Assembly: GCF_900107135.1 (NCBI RefSeq)
Contig: NZ_FNOV01000009.1
Location: 151,140 to 215,139 of the forward strand
Reading direction: 5' to 3'
Length of the DNA: 64,000 bases
Origin: Hymenobacter psychrophilus
GTDB taxonomy: Bacteria; Bacteroidota; Bacteroidia; Cytophagales; Hymenobacteraceae
Shown: positions 42,777 to 51,693 of the stretch, piece after piece
How positions within the stretch are numbered: the stretch's first letter is position 1
Layout of the letters: every line of letters begins with the position of its first letter
The notes under the pieces: model-generated
Told to the model about the DNA's origin: nothing
The model's input: only the letters and a program-made list of their open reading frames with translations
Databases searched by the model: none
Translations under genes and position numbers: made by a program

Positions 42777-44018
42777 ATGCTTTGGTTTAGGACGAAAAGC
42801 GACTGGGCCAGCCAACGCCGGCTGGCGTTGGCGGCTCTATTGAGCCTGGGCCTGGGCATTACCCAGGCCCAGGTACTAACCCCGGCTGGCCCCGCTGATA
42901 CGCACTTCTGCGAGCCGGCTGCCGCACCCCTGCCCGGCCAGGCGGGGCCTGCTACGCCCCGCATGAGCAGCGCCCAGGGCCCTGCGCAAGCTGATGGCGC
43001 TGCCACGCCGGCCGTGGAAAAGGTGCGCAAAATCAGTCGTACGTTTCCCACCAACCCCACCAAGCTGTACACCCTCGATACCCGCTACGGCCGGGTAGAG
43101 GTAAATGTGTGGAACCGCCCCGAAATCCGCACCGATGTGACCATTATTACCCGGGCCGACACCGATGCGAAAGCGCAGGAGCTGCAGGCTATGATTGAGG
43201 TTGAGTTGCTGGCCCGCGACCCCAAAACGGGCGGTGTTTCGGCCCGCTCGCGCTTCGGCGAACTGCCCCGCGAGTGCCGCAGTCAGGTAAAGCTCTACGA
43301 GGTGAACTATACCGTGTGGGTGCCTGCCAACAACCCACTGGCCCTGCACAATGCCTTCGGCGAAATCAACCTGACTGCCGACCTGACCGGGGCGACCGAA
43401 CTGGCCGTGGAGTACGGACGCCTGCGCACGGCCCGCCTGGAAGGCCCGCGCAACAGCCTCAAGCTAACAAACGCCCGTGCTGCCGTACCGTTCGCCCGCC
43501 GGGCGGTCATCGACGCTTCTTACGCCAAAGTGCGCCTGACGGAAGGTGGCAGCGTGGAGTTGCGCAGTAACTACTCCGACATTGATATCGGGCTGGTGGG
43601 CGACCTGACCGTGCACAGCAAGTACGGCGACGTGGCCCTGGGCACGGTACAGAACCTGCGCGGCACCTCGGGCTATTCGCGCTTCAGCGTCGATAAGCTC
43701 AATAGCGCGTTGGATATGAAGGTGCAGTACAGCCCGAGCTTTGAGGTGCGCAACACCGGCCCCAACTTCCGGCAGATTACCCTCGACGGTGGCTACAGCA
43801 CTATTCTGCTCAACTTTCCCGACGAGGCTGCCTTTGGCTTCGACGTGAACACCGAGCATGGCCAGCTGCTGGTAGATAAGCGCCTGGTGAAAGTGGCCTC
43901 GGAAGAAACCAGCCCTACCTCGAGCGACACCCAGGGAACATTCGGCGCCACCACGGCCCGTAATGCGGGCAACGTGAATATTAAAGTGCGTTACGGCAAC
44001 GTGAGCTTTAATAAGTGA
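42777..44018 (+). CDS. Exported DUF4097-like beta-repeat protein
   Basis: A 413-residue exported protein (signal region RLALAALLSLGLGITQAQ). After a Pro/Ala-rich stretch, FPTNPTKLYTLDTRYGRVEV begins a long right-handed-beta-type repeat region in which GD/NY and YG turns recur (NAFGEINLTADLTG, VEYGRLRTARLEG, SYAKVRLTEGG, NYSDIDIGLVG, KYGDVALGTVQ, GYSTILLN, RYGNVSF). This is the DUF4097/adhesin-like pattern seen next to sigma and anti-sigma genes in Bacteroidota. ATG at 42777 is chosen; TTG at 42774 is possible. It directly follows the anti-sigma-like gene, so one operon. Confidence 0.82.
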   Translation: MLWFRTKSDWASQRRLALAALLSLGLGITQAQVLTPAGPADTHFCEPAAAPLPGQAGPATPRMSSAQGPAQADGAATPAVEKVRKISRTFPTNPTKLYTLDTRYGRVEVNVWNRPEIRTDVTIITRADTDAKAQELQAMIEVELLARDPKTGGVSARSRFGELPRECRSQVKLYEVNYTVWVPANNPLALHNAFGEINLTADLTGATELAVEYGRLRTARLEGPRNSLKLTNARAAVPFARRAVIDASYAKVRLTEGGSVELRSNYSDIDIGLVGDLTVHSKYGDVALGTVQNLRGTSGYSRFSVDKLNSALDMKVQYSPSFEVRNTGPNFRQITLDGGYSTILLNFPDEAAFGFDVNTEHGQLLVDKRLVKVASEETSPTSSDTQGTFGATTARNAGNVNIKVRYGNVSFNK

Positions 44019-44029
44019 AGCCAGGGCGG

Positions 44030-44088
44030 GCCGGCAATGAGCCGGCCGAAAGCGCGCGTCCGGAGCGGGTAGTGGCCTCATTGCCGGC
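44030..44088 (+). terminator. Possible terminator hairpin
   Basis: GCCGGCAATGAG pairs with CTCATTGCCGGC (12 bp, 35-base loop with its own pairing), followed by CTTCGAAAAAATAGG. It lies between the DUF4097-like and repeat-protein genes and may reduce read-through. Confidence 0.5.
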
Positions 44089-44219
44089 TTCGAAAAAATA
44101 GGATTCCCCGGCGGGCTTTTTACTTTTTCAAGCCAGCCCAATCCAGTATACTTGTGGAACTATCAACGGCAGACCGCAGGGGCGGTCGGGCCAATGAGGT
44201 GTTCTATCTGGTATACTTG

Positions 44220-47200
44220 ATGCGCATTTCTACGTACGGCCTGTGTCTGGGCCTCTGGACCGGCAGCGCCGGTATGGCGCTGGCTCAGCAGCCTGCCACC
44301 TCTACCGCCGCCAACCGGCCCGTTACCACCCTCCCCACTGCTGCCCGGGCCACCGAACTGGCCGGACCGCTGTTTGAGAAGGGCGACTACGCCGGCGCCA
44401 TCCGCGAGTATCTGCTGGTGCCTTCCTCCGACTCGGGCTACGTGAGCACGCTGGGCGACTTATCGGTGGCTTACCTGCGTAACAAGCAGTTTACGGAGGC
44501 CGCTGCCACCAGCCGGCGCGCCATTGCGTTGCGCCAGCACAGCGCCCAGCCCTACCTGGTGCTGGCCGATGCCGAGGAAAGCTTCAAGAATGAGGCCGCT
44601 GCCCTGCAGGCATATTCCGACGGGCTGCGGCGCTTTCCCTACAACCAGCCCCTGTACTTCAACCAGGGCGTGAGCCTGGACATGCTTAAGCGCCGGCCCG
44701 AGGCGCTGCTGAGCTGGCAGCGCAGTTTGGAGCTAAACCCGCTGCACGAAGCCACACACTACCAGCTGGCCTGGCTGGCCCTGGAACAGGGCCAGACGGC
44801 CCGCGCCCTTATCAGCCTGCTGACCTACCTGGCGCTGGAGCCCGGTGCCGAAAGCAGCTTGCAGGTGCTGTCGTTGGCCGAAAAGATTGCCGCTGGCGTG
44901 ATGGAAGTCGAGGAGAAGGACCGCGAAAAGCCCTTCGTACCCAACCAGGCGTTTCAGGAACTCGACCTGTTGCTGACTTCCCGTGTAGCCCTGCGCAAAG
45001 AATACACATCCAAGGTGAAATTTGATGCCAGCATCGTAAAGCAGGCGCAGCTGCTGATAGAGAAGTTTCCGGCGGCCGGCCCCAACGAAACCGACCTTTG
45101 GCTGCGCGCCTATGGCCCCATTGTGGAGGCCCTGCGCCGCGACGATAACCTGACGGCCTTCACCTACCTGATCCTGTATTCGGCCGATGACAAGCGGGCG
45201 GCTAAGTGGGTAGATGCCAACAAGAAAAAGGTGGCTCAAATGAGCGAAGCCGTCGGTAGCGCGCTGCTGAGCCTGCGCGCCCGGCAGCAGGTGGCCGGGC
45301 AGCCCGCCGGTACCTACCGCCCGGGCTGGTTTTCCGACGGCGACTTGGTGGCCATCGGCGAAGCCGACAACCAGAGCGGCACGCTGGCCAACCGCCGTGG
45401 CCCCTGGCTGACAATTGACGGAGCCGGCTGCGTGACGGAGGAAGGCACCTACGCGGCCGATAAGCCGGTGGGGCCCTGGCGCGAGTACCATGCCAACAGC
45501 CGCCTGCAGAAAGAGGTGAACTACACTGCCGAGGGTAAGTTCGACGGCCGCTACGTGGAGTATTTCAGCAATGGCGCGCGCATGGTGGAAGGCACTTACC
45601 AGGCCGGTGCCATTGTGGGCAAGGTGAACAAATACCACTACTGCGGTGCGCTGAGCGGGGTGGAACCCTACGAAAACGGCGACATCAATGGCGAAGCGCT
45701 GTACTACTACCCCGACGGCAAGCTGCAGCGCCGGGCCATATACCGCTCCGATAAGCTGGAAGGCCCCTCTGTGAATTACTACCCCGATGGCAAGGTAGAA
45801 ACCAAGTTCGGCTACGTGGCCGACCAGCGCCAGGGGCCGTTTGAGGTGTTTTACACCACCGGCCAGCTGGAGCGCAAGGGCGGCTACGAGCAGGGCGAGT
45901 TGCACGGCGACTACCAGGATTTCCACGCCAACGGGCAGCTGGCCAATTCCGGCCGCTACGACAAAGGCCGGCAGGTGGGCCGCTGGCAGACTTTTTACAC
46001 CTCCGGCAAGCCCAGCGAAGACCGAAGCTTTGACCCCGCTACCGGCGAGCTGCAGGGTATTTACAAAGATTATGATGCCCAGGGCCGCCTCAGTACGGAG
46101 TTTAATTACACGCAGGGCCGCGCAACCCGCATAACGTACTTTGATGCCGTAGGCAAGCCGCTTATTCAGAATGCAGTGGCTTCAAAGGGGCCGGCCAGCA
46201 TCAAAGGGCAGTACCCCGATGGCAAACCGTGGGTAACCGGCTCTTATGTCGATGGCAAACTGAACGGCGAGTGGCGCTGGTACCGCCGCGACGGCAGCCT
46301 GAGCGCCGTGCGCCGCTACCAGCAGGGCAAGCAGGAAGGGGGCGAGGAGCTCTACACCAGCACCGGTCGCCTGCAGCAGCGCGCCAATTACCAGGCCGGT
46401 GTGCTGGAAGGTTTGTACGAGCAGTTTTTCGGCCACGGCCAGCTCCGGCGCACCGGCTACTACCAGGGCGGCGAACAGCGCGGTACCTGGCAGGAATACT
46501 ATGCTACGGGCCAGCTCAGCCAGGAATACAACCTGGATGGCGAAGATCTGCACGGCTACTCCCGCGACTACACGCCCGGCGGAAAGCTCACCCAGGAGCG
46601 GTGGCTGCAGTTCAACCGGCCTCTGAGTGTCGTTTCGTTCGATTCGACGGGGCAGGTGCTCGACCGCATCGCCATTGAGCCCGATACCAAGGCGCTGACG
46701 CTGCGCTACCCCGGCGGCCAGCCCCGCATTGCCAGCGGCTGGCTCTGTTACCAGTATCAGGGCGACGAAAAATGGCTGCTGCCCAACGGTAAAACCGAAA
46801 TCAGCACGACCTTGTACCAGGGCAAGCGCGAGGGGCTGTACCGCCGCTACCACCCCCTCACGGGCCAGCTGGTGGAGCAGGGCCAGTACCGCAACGGCCA
46901 GCCCGAGGGCGAGTGGATTACGTTTTTCCCTTCGGGCAAAGTGAACACCAAGGCGAGCTACCGCGCCGGCCAGCGCGAAGGGGAGGTGCAGGTGTTCTTT
47001 GAAAACGGCCAGCCCGAGCGGGTAGACCATTACACCAACAACGAGCTCGACGGGTCGTTGCGCGTGTACAACATGAGCGGCGAGCTGCTGCTGGAGAAAA
47101 TGTACGAAAACGGCGAGCTGCTCGGCTACCGTGGGCCCGGTGCGCCGGCCGGCACACTCCAGCCCGCCGGGGATATCAGCATCCGCTTCGCCAACGGTAA

Positions 47201-47546
47201 ACCCGCGACCACCGAAACGTATCAGAAAGGGAAACTGACCGGACCGCGCACTTACTACTACAGCTCGGGCCAGGTATACCGCCGCCTCGAAAATAACGCC
47301 GACGGCCAGCTGCATGGCGCAGTAGTTACCTATTACCCCAGCGGTAAAGTGCAGGAAGAGGAGCCCTACCGTTTCGACGAACTGCACGGCCGCGCCCGCT
47401 ACTTCCGGCCCGATGGCACCCTGGAACGCGAGGAAACCTACCGCTGCGGCGAGAAGGCCGGCCCTACGGTGTACTATGATGCGCAGGGCAAGAAGCCCCT
47501 GCGCACCGATAACTACTGGAATACCTACCTCTATGGAAGCCGCTAA
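44220..47546 (+). CDS. Giant TPR and YwqK/MORN-like repeat protein
   Basis: An 1108-residue exported protein (signal MRISTYGLCLGLWTGSAGMA, ending ALAQ). Residues about 40-230 form tetratricopeptide repeats (FEKGDYAGAIREYLLVPSSD, YLVLADAEESFKNEAAALQA, QLAWLALEQGQTARAL). From about 400 to the end run many tandem YwqK/MORN-like units of 20-25 residues with the pattern G-x-W/Y-x-x-Y-x-x-N/T/S-G-x-L (for example KPVGPWREYHANSRLQKEVN, LEGPSVNYYPDGKVETKFGY, LHGDYQDFHANGQLANSGRY). ATG at 44220 is chosen; GTG at 44154 would put 22 residues before the signal peptide. The repeats probably bind partners or polysaccharide; the function is unknown. It overlaps the next gene by 14 bp. Confidence 0.87.
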   Translation: MRISTYGLCLGLWTGSAGMALAQQPATSTAANRPVTTLPTAARATELAGPLFEKGDYAGAIREYLLVPSSDSGYVSTLGDLSVAYLRNKQFTEAAATSRRAIALRQHSAQPYLVLADAEESFKNEAAALQAYSDGLRRFPYNQPLYFNQGVSLDMLKRRPEALLSWQRSLELNPLHEATHYQLAWLALEQGQTARALISLLTYLALEPGAESSLQVLSLAEKIAAGVMEVEEKDREKPFVPNQAFQELDLLLTSRVALRKEYTSKVKFDASIVKQAQLLIEKFPAAGPNETDLWLRAYGPIVEALRRDDNLTAFTYLILYSADDKRAAKWVDANKKKVAQMSEAVGSALLSLRARQQVAGQPAGTYRPGWFSDGDLVAIGEADNQSGTLANRRGPWLTIDGAGCVTEEGTYAADKPVGPWREYHANSRLQKEVNYTAEGKFDGRYVEYFSNGARMVEGTYQAGAIVGKVNKYHYCGALSGVEPYENGDINGEALYYYPDGKLQRRAIYRSDKLEGPSVNYYPDGKVETKFGYVADQRQGPFEVFYTTGQLERKGGYEQGELHGDYQDFHANGQLANSGRYDKGRQVGRWQTFYTSGKPSEDRSFDPATGELQGIYKDYDAQGRLSTEFNYTQGRATRITYFDAVGKPLIQNAVASKGPASIKGQYPDGKPWVTGSYVDGKLNGEWRWYRRDGSLSAVRRYQQGKQEGGEELYTSTGRLQQRANYQAGVLEGLYEQFFGHGQLRRTGYYQGGEQRGTWQEYYATGQLSQEYNLDGEDLHGYSRDYTPGGKLTQERWLQFNRPLSVVSFDSTGQVLDRIAIEPDTKALTLRYPGGQPRIASGWLCYQYQGDEKWLLPNGKTEISTTLYQGKREGLYRRYHPLTGQLVEQGQYRNGQPEGEWITFFPSGKVNTKASYRAGQREGEVQVFFENGQPERVDHYTNNELDGSLRVYNMSGELLLEKMYENGELLGYRGPGAPAGTLQPAGDISIRFANGKPATTETYQKGKLTGPRTYYYSSGQVYRRLENNADGQLHGAVVTYYPSGKVQEEEPYRFDELHGRARYFRPDGTLEREETYRCGEKAGPTVYYDAQGKKPLRTDNYWNTYLYGSR

Positions 47547-49488
47547 AACGAGCCGCCGCACCCCGGCGTTCTGGCTGCTGCTACTGCTGAGTCTGCCAGC
47601 GTGGGCCCAGAATCCGGGGGCGCAGCTGGCCCAGCTCCGGCAGCAGTACCCCGCCGAAAAAGCCGTGTTCCTCGACTACCGGCAGGAGCTGACGGTGGAG
47701 GTAAAAGGCGACTCGGTGCAGGTGCTGGCCCGCCACCACTACGACATGCTGCATCTGGGGCCGCAGTCGGCCATGTACGCGCCCGACCAGGTCTACAGCT
47801 CCCATTTCAACCGCCTCCAGAGTATTGAGGCCCGCACGCTGGTGCCCGCCGGCAACGGCTACAAGGCCATCAAGGTCACCGAGTTCAAGGACCGGTTTGA
47901 TATCCGGCCGGGCATTTTCTTTGATGATGTGCGGGTAGTGAAGTTCGGCTACCCGGCCGTGGTGCCCGGCGTGCGCACCGTGTCCGATTATACCGTGCGC
48001 CACTCCGACGCCCGGTTTCTGCTGCCCTTCCAGTTTGCCAGCCACGTGCCCATGCTGCACGCCGAGCTCGTCATTACGGCCCCGCGCACAGTGCGCCTCA
48101 ACACCAAGCAGTTCAACATTCCGGCCGGTAAAGTCACCTACACCCGCCAGGAGAAGGGCGCTAACGTGATTCACCGCTGGGCCGCCGACAACCTGCCGGC
48201 CATGCCCAACGAAACGGATGGGCCCGAGCTGCTATACTACCTGCCCCACCTGGTGTATTTTGTGGAGGAAGCGCAGGTAAACGGGCAGCCGCGCCGGCTG
48301 CTGGGCGGCGTGCCCGAGCTGTATAACCTGTACGCGGGCTTCGTGAAAAACCTCGACAAACAGGAAAGCCCGGCCCTGCGCCAGGTCGTGGACTCACTCA
48401 CGGCTGGGGCGCGCACCGAGCCCGAAAAGGTGGCCCGCATCTACTACTGGGTGCAGGACCACGTGCGCTACATCGCCTTCGAAAACGGCCTGCGCGGCTT
48501 TATTCCGCACGATGCCGGCCGGGTGTACGCCAGCCGCTACGGCGACTGCAAGGACATGGCCAACCTGCTCCACGAGATGCTGCGGCTGGCCGGTGTGAAA
48601 TCATACCGCACCTGGATTGGCACCCGCGACCTGCCCTACCGCTACGCCGATTTGGCCACGCCCGGCGTCGATAACCACATGATTACCACCTACGAGCCCC
48701 GCCCCGGCCAGTACGTGTTTCTCGATGCCACCAGCAAGTACACGCCCTACGGTATGCCTTCATCCATGATTCAGGGCAAGGATGCGCTGCTGGCGCTCGA
48801 TGGCGAGCACAGCCGGGTGGTGCCCGTGCCCGTAATGGCGCGCCAGCGCAGCCGCACCGTCGATAGCTCGGTGGTGGTGCTCGATGGGGCCGCCGGCCTG
48901 CGCGGCCGCGGCCAGCTGCAACTGAGCGGCTATGCCAAAGTCAACCAGAGCTACGCCCTCGACGGCCTCAACCCCGCCGAGGAAGCCAAGGTGGTGAAAG
49001 GCCTGCTGGAGCGCGGCAACAACAAGTTCTTTATCGACCAGTACGCCGTGCATAGCCTCGACGCCCGCGACCAGCCCCTGACCGTGGACTACGACTACCG
49101 CCTGCAGGACTACGTGCAGCGGCTCGACGATGAGGTGTACGTCAACCTCAACCTCGACCAGCGCTACGCCGCCGACCGCCTCGACCCCGCCAAGCGCACC
49201 CTGGCCCGCGTCAACGACTACCACCAGACCAACTTGTTCCGCACCGAGTTCGAGGTGCCCGAGGGCTACGAGGTGGCCTACCTGCCGCCCAACGCCGAGG
49301 GCCGCGCCGATATGCTGGGCTTCACTATCCGCTACTCGCGGCAGGGCAATAAAATCATTCAGCAGAAGGAAATCTACGTGGATTACCTGCTGCTGGAGCC
49401 CGCTCGTTTCAGCCAGTGGAACACTGTGGTCGACCAGCTCAACGCCGCTTACCGCGACGCCATCATCCTCAAGCGCAAAAAGGCTTGA
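47533..49488 (+). CDS. DUF3857/transglutaminase-like exported protein, intact triad
   Basis: A 651-residue exported protein (signal in PAFWLLLLLSLPAWAQ). A DUF3857 beta domain (about 50-270) is followed by a transglutaminase-like domain with the full Cys-His-Asp triad: Cys339 (SRYGDCKDMANLL), His382 (VDNHMITTYEP) and Asp398 (YVFLDATSKYTPYG), and then a DUF3858-like C-terminal beta domain (about 470-650). The reaction is unknown; such proteins may be proteases or cross-linking enzymes acting in the periplasm. The start codon overlaps the end of the repeat-protein gene, so the two are co-translated. Confidence 0.87.
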   Translation: MEAAKTSRRTPAFWLLLLLSLPAWAQNPGAQLAQLRQQYPAEKAVFLDYRQELTVEVKGDSVQVLARHHYDMLHLGPQSAMYAPDQVYSSHFNRLQSIEARTLVPAGNGYKAIKVTEFKDRFDIRPGIFFDDVRVVKFGYPAVVPGVRTVSDYTVRHSDARFLLPFQFASHVPMLHAELVITAPRTVRLNTKQFNIPAGKVTYTRQEKGANVIHRWAADNLPAMPNETDGPELLYYLPHLVYFVEEAQVNGQPRRLLGGVPELYNLYAGFVKNLDKQESPALRQVVDSLTAGARTEPEKVARIYYWVQDHVRYIAFENGLRGFIPHDAGRVYASRYGDCKDMANLLHEMLRLAGVKSYRTWIGTRDLPYRYADLATPGVDNHMITTYEPRPGQYVFLDATSKYTPYGMPSSMIQGKDALLALDGEHSRVVPVPVMARQRSRTVDSSVVVLDGAAGLRGRGQLQLSGYAKVNQSYALDGLNPAEEAKVVKGLLERGNNKFFIDQYAVHSLDARDQPLTVDYDYRLQDYVQRLDDEVYVNLNLDQRYAADRLDPAKRTLARVNDYHQTNLFRTEFEVPEGYEVAYLPPNAEGRADMLGFTIRYSRQGNKIIQQKEIYVDYLLLEPARFSQWNTVVDQLNAAYRDAIILKRKKA

Positions 49489-49514
49489 TTTCAGTTGCCA
49501 GCTACCCCCAGTAG

Positions 49515-49584
49515 TCCCAGGGCTAAAGCCCTGGGCTACGGAACTAAATGAACCGCTAAATAGCCCAGGGCTTTAGCCCTGGGA
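49515..49584. repeat. Perfect inverted repeat, family E
   Basis: 24-bp perfect arms, 49515-49538 and 49561-49584, each built from TCCCAGGGCT and AGCCCTGGGC. It matches the element at 19572-19678. It lies between the two DUF3857 genes. Confidence 0.95.
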
Positions 49585-49623
49585 ACCAGGTTCGGCATAG
49601 AACCATTTTCCATTTCCCTCTTC

Positions 49624-51603
49624 GTGAAGAACCTGTATAGCCCCGCCAGCCGCTTGCTGGCACTGGTACTGGCGCTGCTGCTCCTGCCTGCGCTCCTGCA
49701 CGCGCAGGCCCTGCCCGCCGCCCTCACCCACGCCCGCTACGACTGGGAGGCCAGGCGCAAACCCGCCACCCTTACGGCTGCCGAGGCCCAGCAGCCCGCC
49801 GTGGTGCTGCGCGACTTCCGGGCCGAAGAGCTGGCCCTCGATGCCCGGCAGGAATTGCGCCTGTACTCGGTCGACCACCGCATCGTGCGCGTGAACTCCT
49901 CCGATGGTATCGAGCGGTTCAACAAAATTTACCTGCCCGCGCAGGAAAACGGCCGCATTGTGCAGCTTAAGGCCCGCACCATTAGCCCCCGGGGCGTAAT
50001 TGTGGATGTGGCTGAGAGCAATATGAAGGAGCTCAAGGATGAAGATGGCGGCCGCGGTTTCAAGGTATTTGCGGTGGATGGCGTGGAGAAGGGCAGTGAA
50101 ATCGAGTACCTGTTTGTCCGCGAGCGGCCCGCGCAGTATTTCGGCCGCATTTATCTGCAAAGCGAAGCGCCGGTGCGCGACCTGCGGGTAGAGCTCATCA
50201 CGCCCGAAAACCTGACCTTCGAAATGTACCGCTACCCCGGCGGCCTGCTGCCCGACACCGTTCGCAACGGTAAGCGCGTTATCGGTCTTTCGCTGCGCAA
50301 CGTGCCGGCGCTACGCGAGGAGGGCTTTGCCAACGCCGCTGCCCAACGCCAGCGCCTGGAGTACAAGCTGGCCTACAGCGCCAGCCAGGGCCGCCAGCGC
50401 GCCTTCACCTGGGCCGATGCCAGCCGTTACCTCTACGAGCGGGTTTACCAGTGGAATAAAGACGAGTTGAAAGCCGTGGATAAACTGCTGAAGCAACTGA
50501 AGCTACCGGCCAATCAGCCGCTGCCAGCCCTGGAAAACTACCTCAAAACCAACCTGCAGCTGGGGGCCGAAAGTGGCCCCGAAAAGCTGACGGATGTGCT
50601 GGCCGCCCGCGCCGCCTCCGAAATGGGGTCCGCCCGCTTGTTTGCGGCAGTGCTGAGTCGGCTCAATATTGCCAATGAGCTGGTGATGACCACCGACCGC
50701 ACCGAAACGCCCTTTGATGAGGCCTTCGACACCTGGAATTACATCGAGCATCCGGCGTTCTACCTGCCCGCTACCAAACAGTGGCTGGCCCCCGGCCGGG
50801 CCGATTACCGCCTGCCCCTGATTCCGGCCGAGTGGACGGCCAACAAAGGGCTGTTTGTGCGCCGCGTGCAGCTGGGTACCACCGAAACGGCCGTGGGCAC
50901 CATCGGCGACATCCCGACCACCATTGCCGACCAGAGCCCGAACGACCTCGACATTAGTGTGCAGTTCGCGCCCAGCCTCGACAAGAGTACCGTCATTATT
51001 CGCGAAACCCTGGGGGGCTACTCGGCGCAACCCATCCAGCCCTTTCTGGCCTTCGTACCCGACGATAAGCGGCAGGAAGTACTGGAAGGCATCATCAAAA
51101 GCAATGTGCCCGATGGGGTTTTCCAAAAAATAACCGTGACGAATGGTGAAAGTGGCCTGAACCCGCTGGAAAAGCCGTTTATCGTGGATGCTACCCTGGA
51201 GTCGGTGGCGCTGCTCGACCGGGCCGGCCCTAAGTATCTGTTCAAAATTGGAACGCTGCTGGGGCCCCAGTCGGAGCTGTACCAGAGCGAAGAACGGCAG
51301 TACGATGTGGAAAACGAGTTCAACCGCCGCTACAACCGCACCATCACGTTCACGCTGCCGCCCGGCTACCAGGTACGCAACCTCGCCGATTTGAACATGG
51401 ACGTGCAGGCCGGCCCGACTGCCGCCGGCCCCGAGTTCCTGTTCAAATCGGGCTACGCGCAGCAGGGCCAGCAGGTCACCGTCACCATTCGCGAGTACTA
51501 CCGCCAGGTTTATTGGCCCAAAGCCGATTTTCAGCCTTTCCGCAACGTGGTGAATGCGGCGGCCAATTTCAACAAAGTCGTGCTGGTGCTCGAAAAGAAG
51601 TAG
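49624..51603 (+). CDS. DUF3857 paralogue with degenerate transglutaminase domain
   Basis: A 659-residue exported protein that starts with GTG at 49624 (signal MKNLYSPASRLLALVLALLL, cleaved after LHAQ). It has the same three-part layout as the gene before it: a DUF3857 domain (about 60-270), a transglutaminase-like domain and a DUF3858-like C-terminus. The catalytic Cys segment (normally GDCKD) reads EMGSARLF (333-340), the His region is FDTWNYIEHPAFYL, and no D in YLD-type context follows. The active site thus appears lost. It may be a structural or binding partner of the active paralogue. A family E palindrome separates the two genes. Confidence 0.85.
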   Translation: MKNLYSPASRLLALVLALLLLPALLHAQALPAALTHARYDWEARRKPATLTAAEAQQPAVVLRDFRAEELALDARQELRLYSVDHRIVRVNSSDGIERFNKIYLPAQENGRIVQLKARTISPRGVIVDVAESNMKELKDEDGGRGFKVFAVDGVEKGSEIEYLFVRERPAQYFGRIYLQSEAPVRDLRVELITPENLTFEMYRYPGGLLPDTVRNGKRVIGLSLRNVPALREEGFANAAAQRQRLEYKLAYSASQGRQRAFTWADASRYLYERVYQWNKDELKAVDKLLKQLKLPANQPLPALENYLKTNLQLGAESGPEKLTDVLAARAASEMGSARLFAAVLSRLNIANELVMTTDRTETPFDEAFDTWNYIEHPAFYLPATKQWLAPGRADYRLPLIPAEWTANKGLFVRRVQLGTTETAVGTIGDIPTTIADQSPNDLDISVQFAPSLDKSTVIIRETLGGYSAQPIQPFLAFVPDDKRQEVLEGIIKSNVPDGVFQKITVTNGESGLNPLEKPFIVDATLESVALLDRAGPKYLFKIGTLLGPQSELYQSEERQYDVENEFNRRYNRTITFTLPPGYQVRNLADLNMDVQAGPTAAGPEFLFKSGYAQQGQQVTVTIREYYRQVYWPKADFQPFRNVVNAAANFNKVVLVLEKK

Positions 51604-51614
51604 TTGAAAAGTTA

Positions 51615-51647
51615 ACCGTCATTCAGAGCGTAGCGAAGAATGACGGT
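51615..51647. repeat. Compact inverted repeat, family A-like
   Basis: ACCGTCATTC pairs with GAATGACGGT, around AGAGCGTAGCGAA. It directly follows the DUF3857 paralogue's stop. The sequence between (TTGAAAAGTTAA) is a degenerate heptamer pair. Confidence 0.8.
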
Positions 51648-51693
51648 CTTCGTCAAAAAGAGTAGCTTCCCCACTTTCACAACCTCCCTGCTT

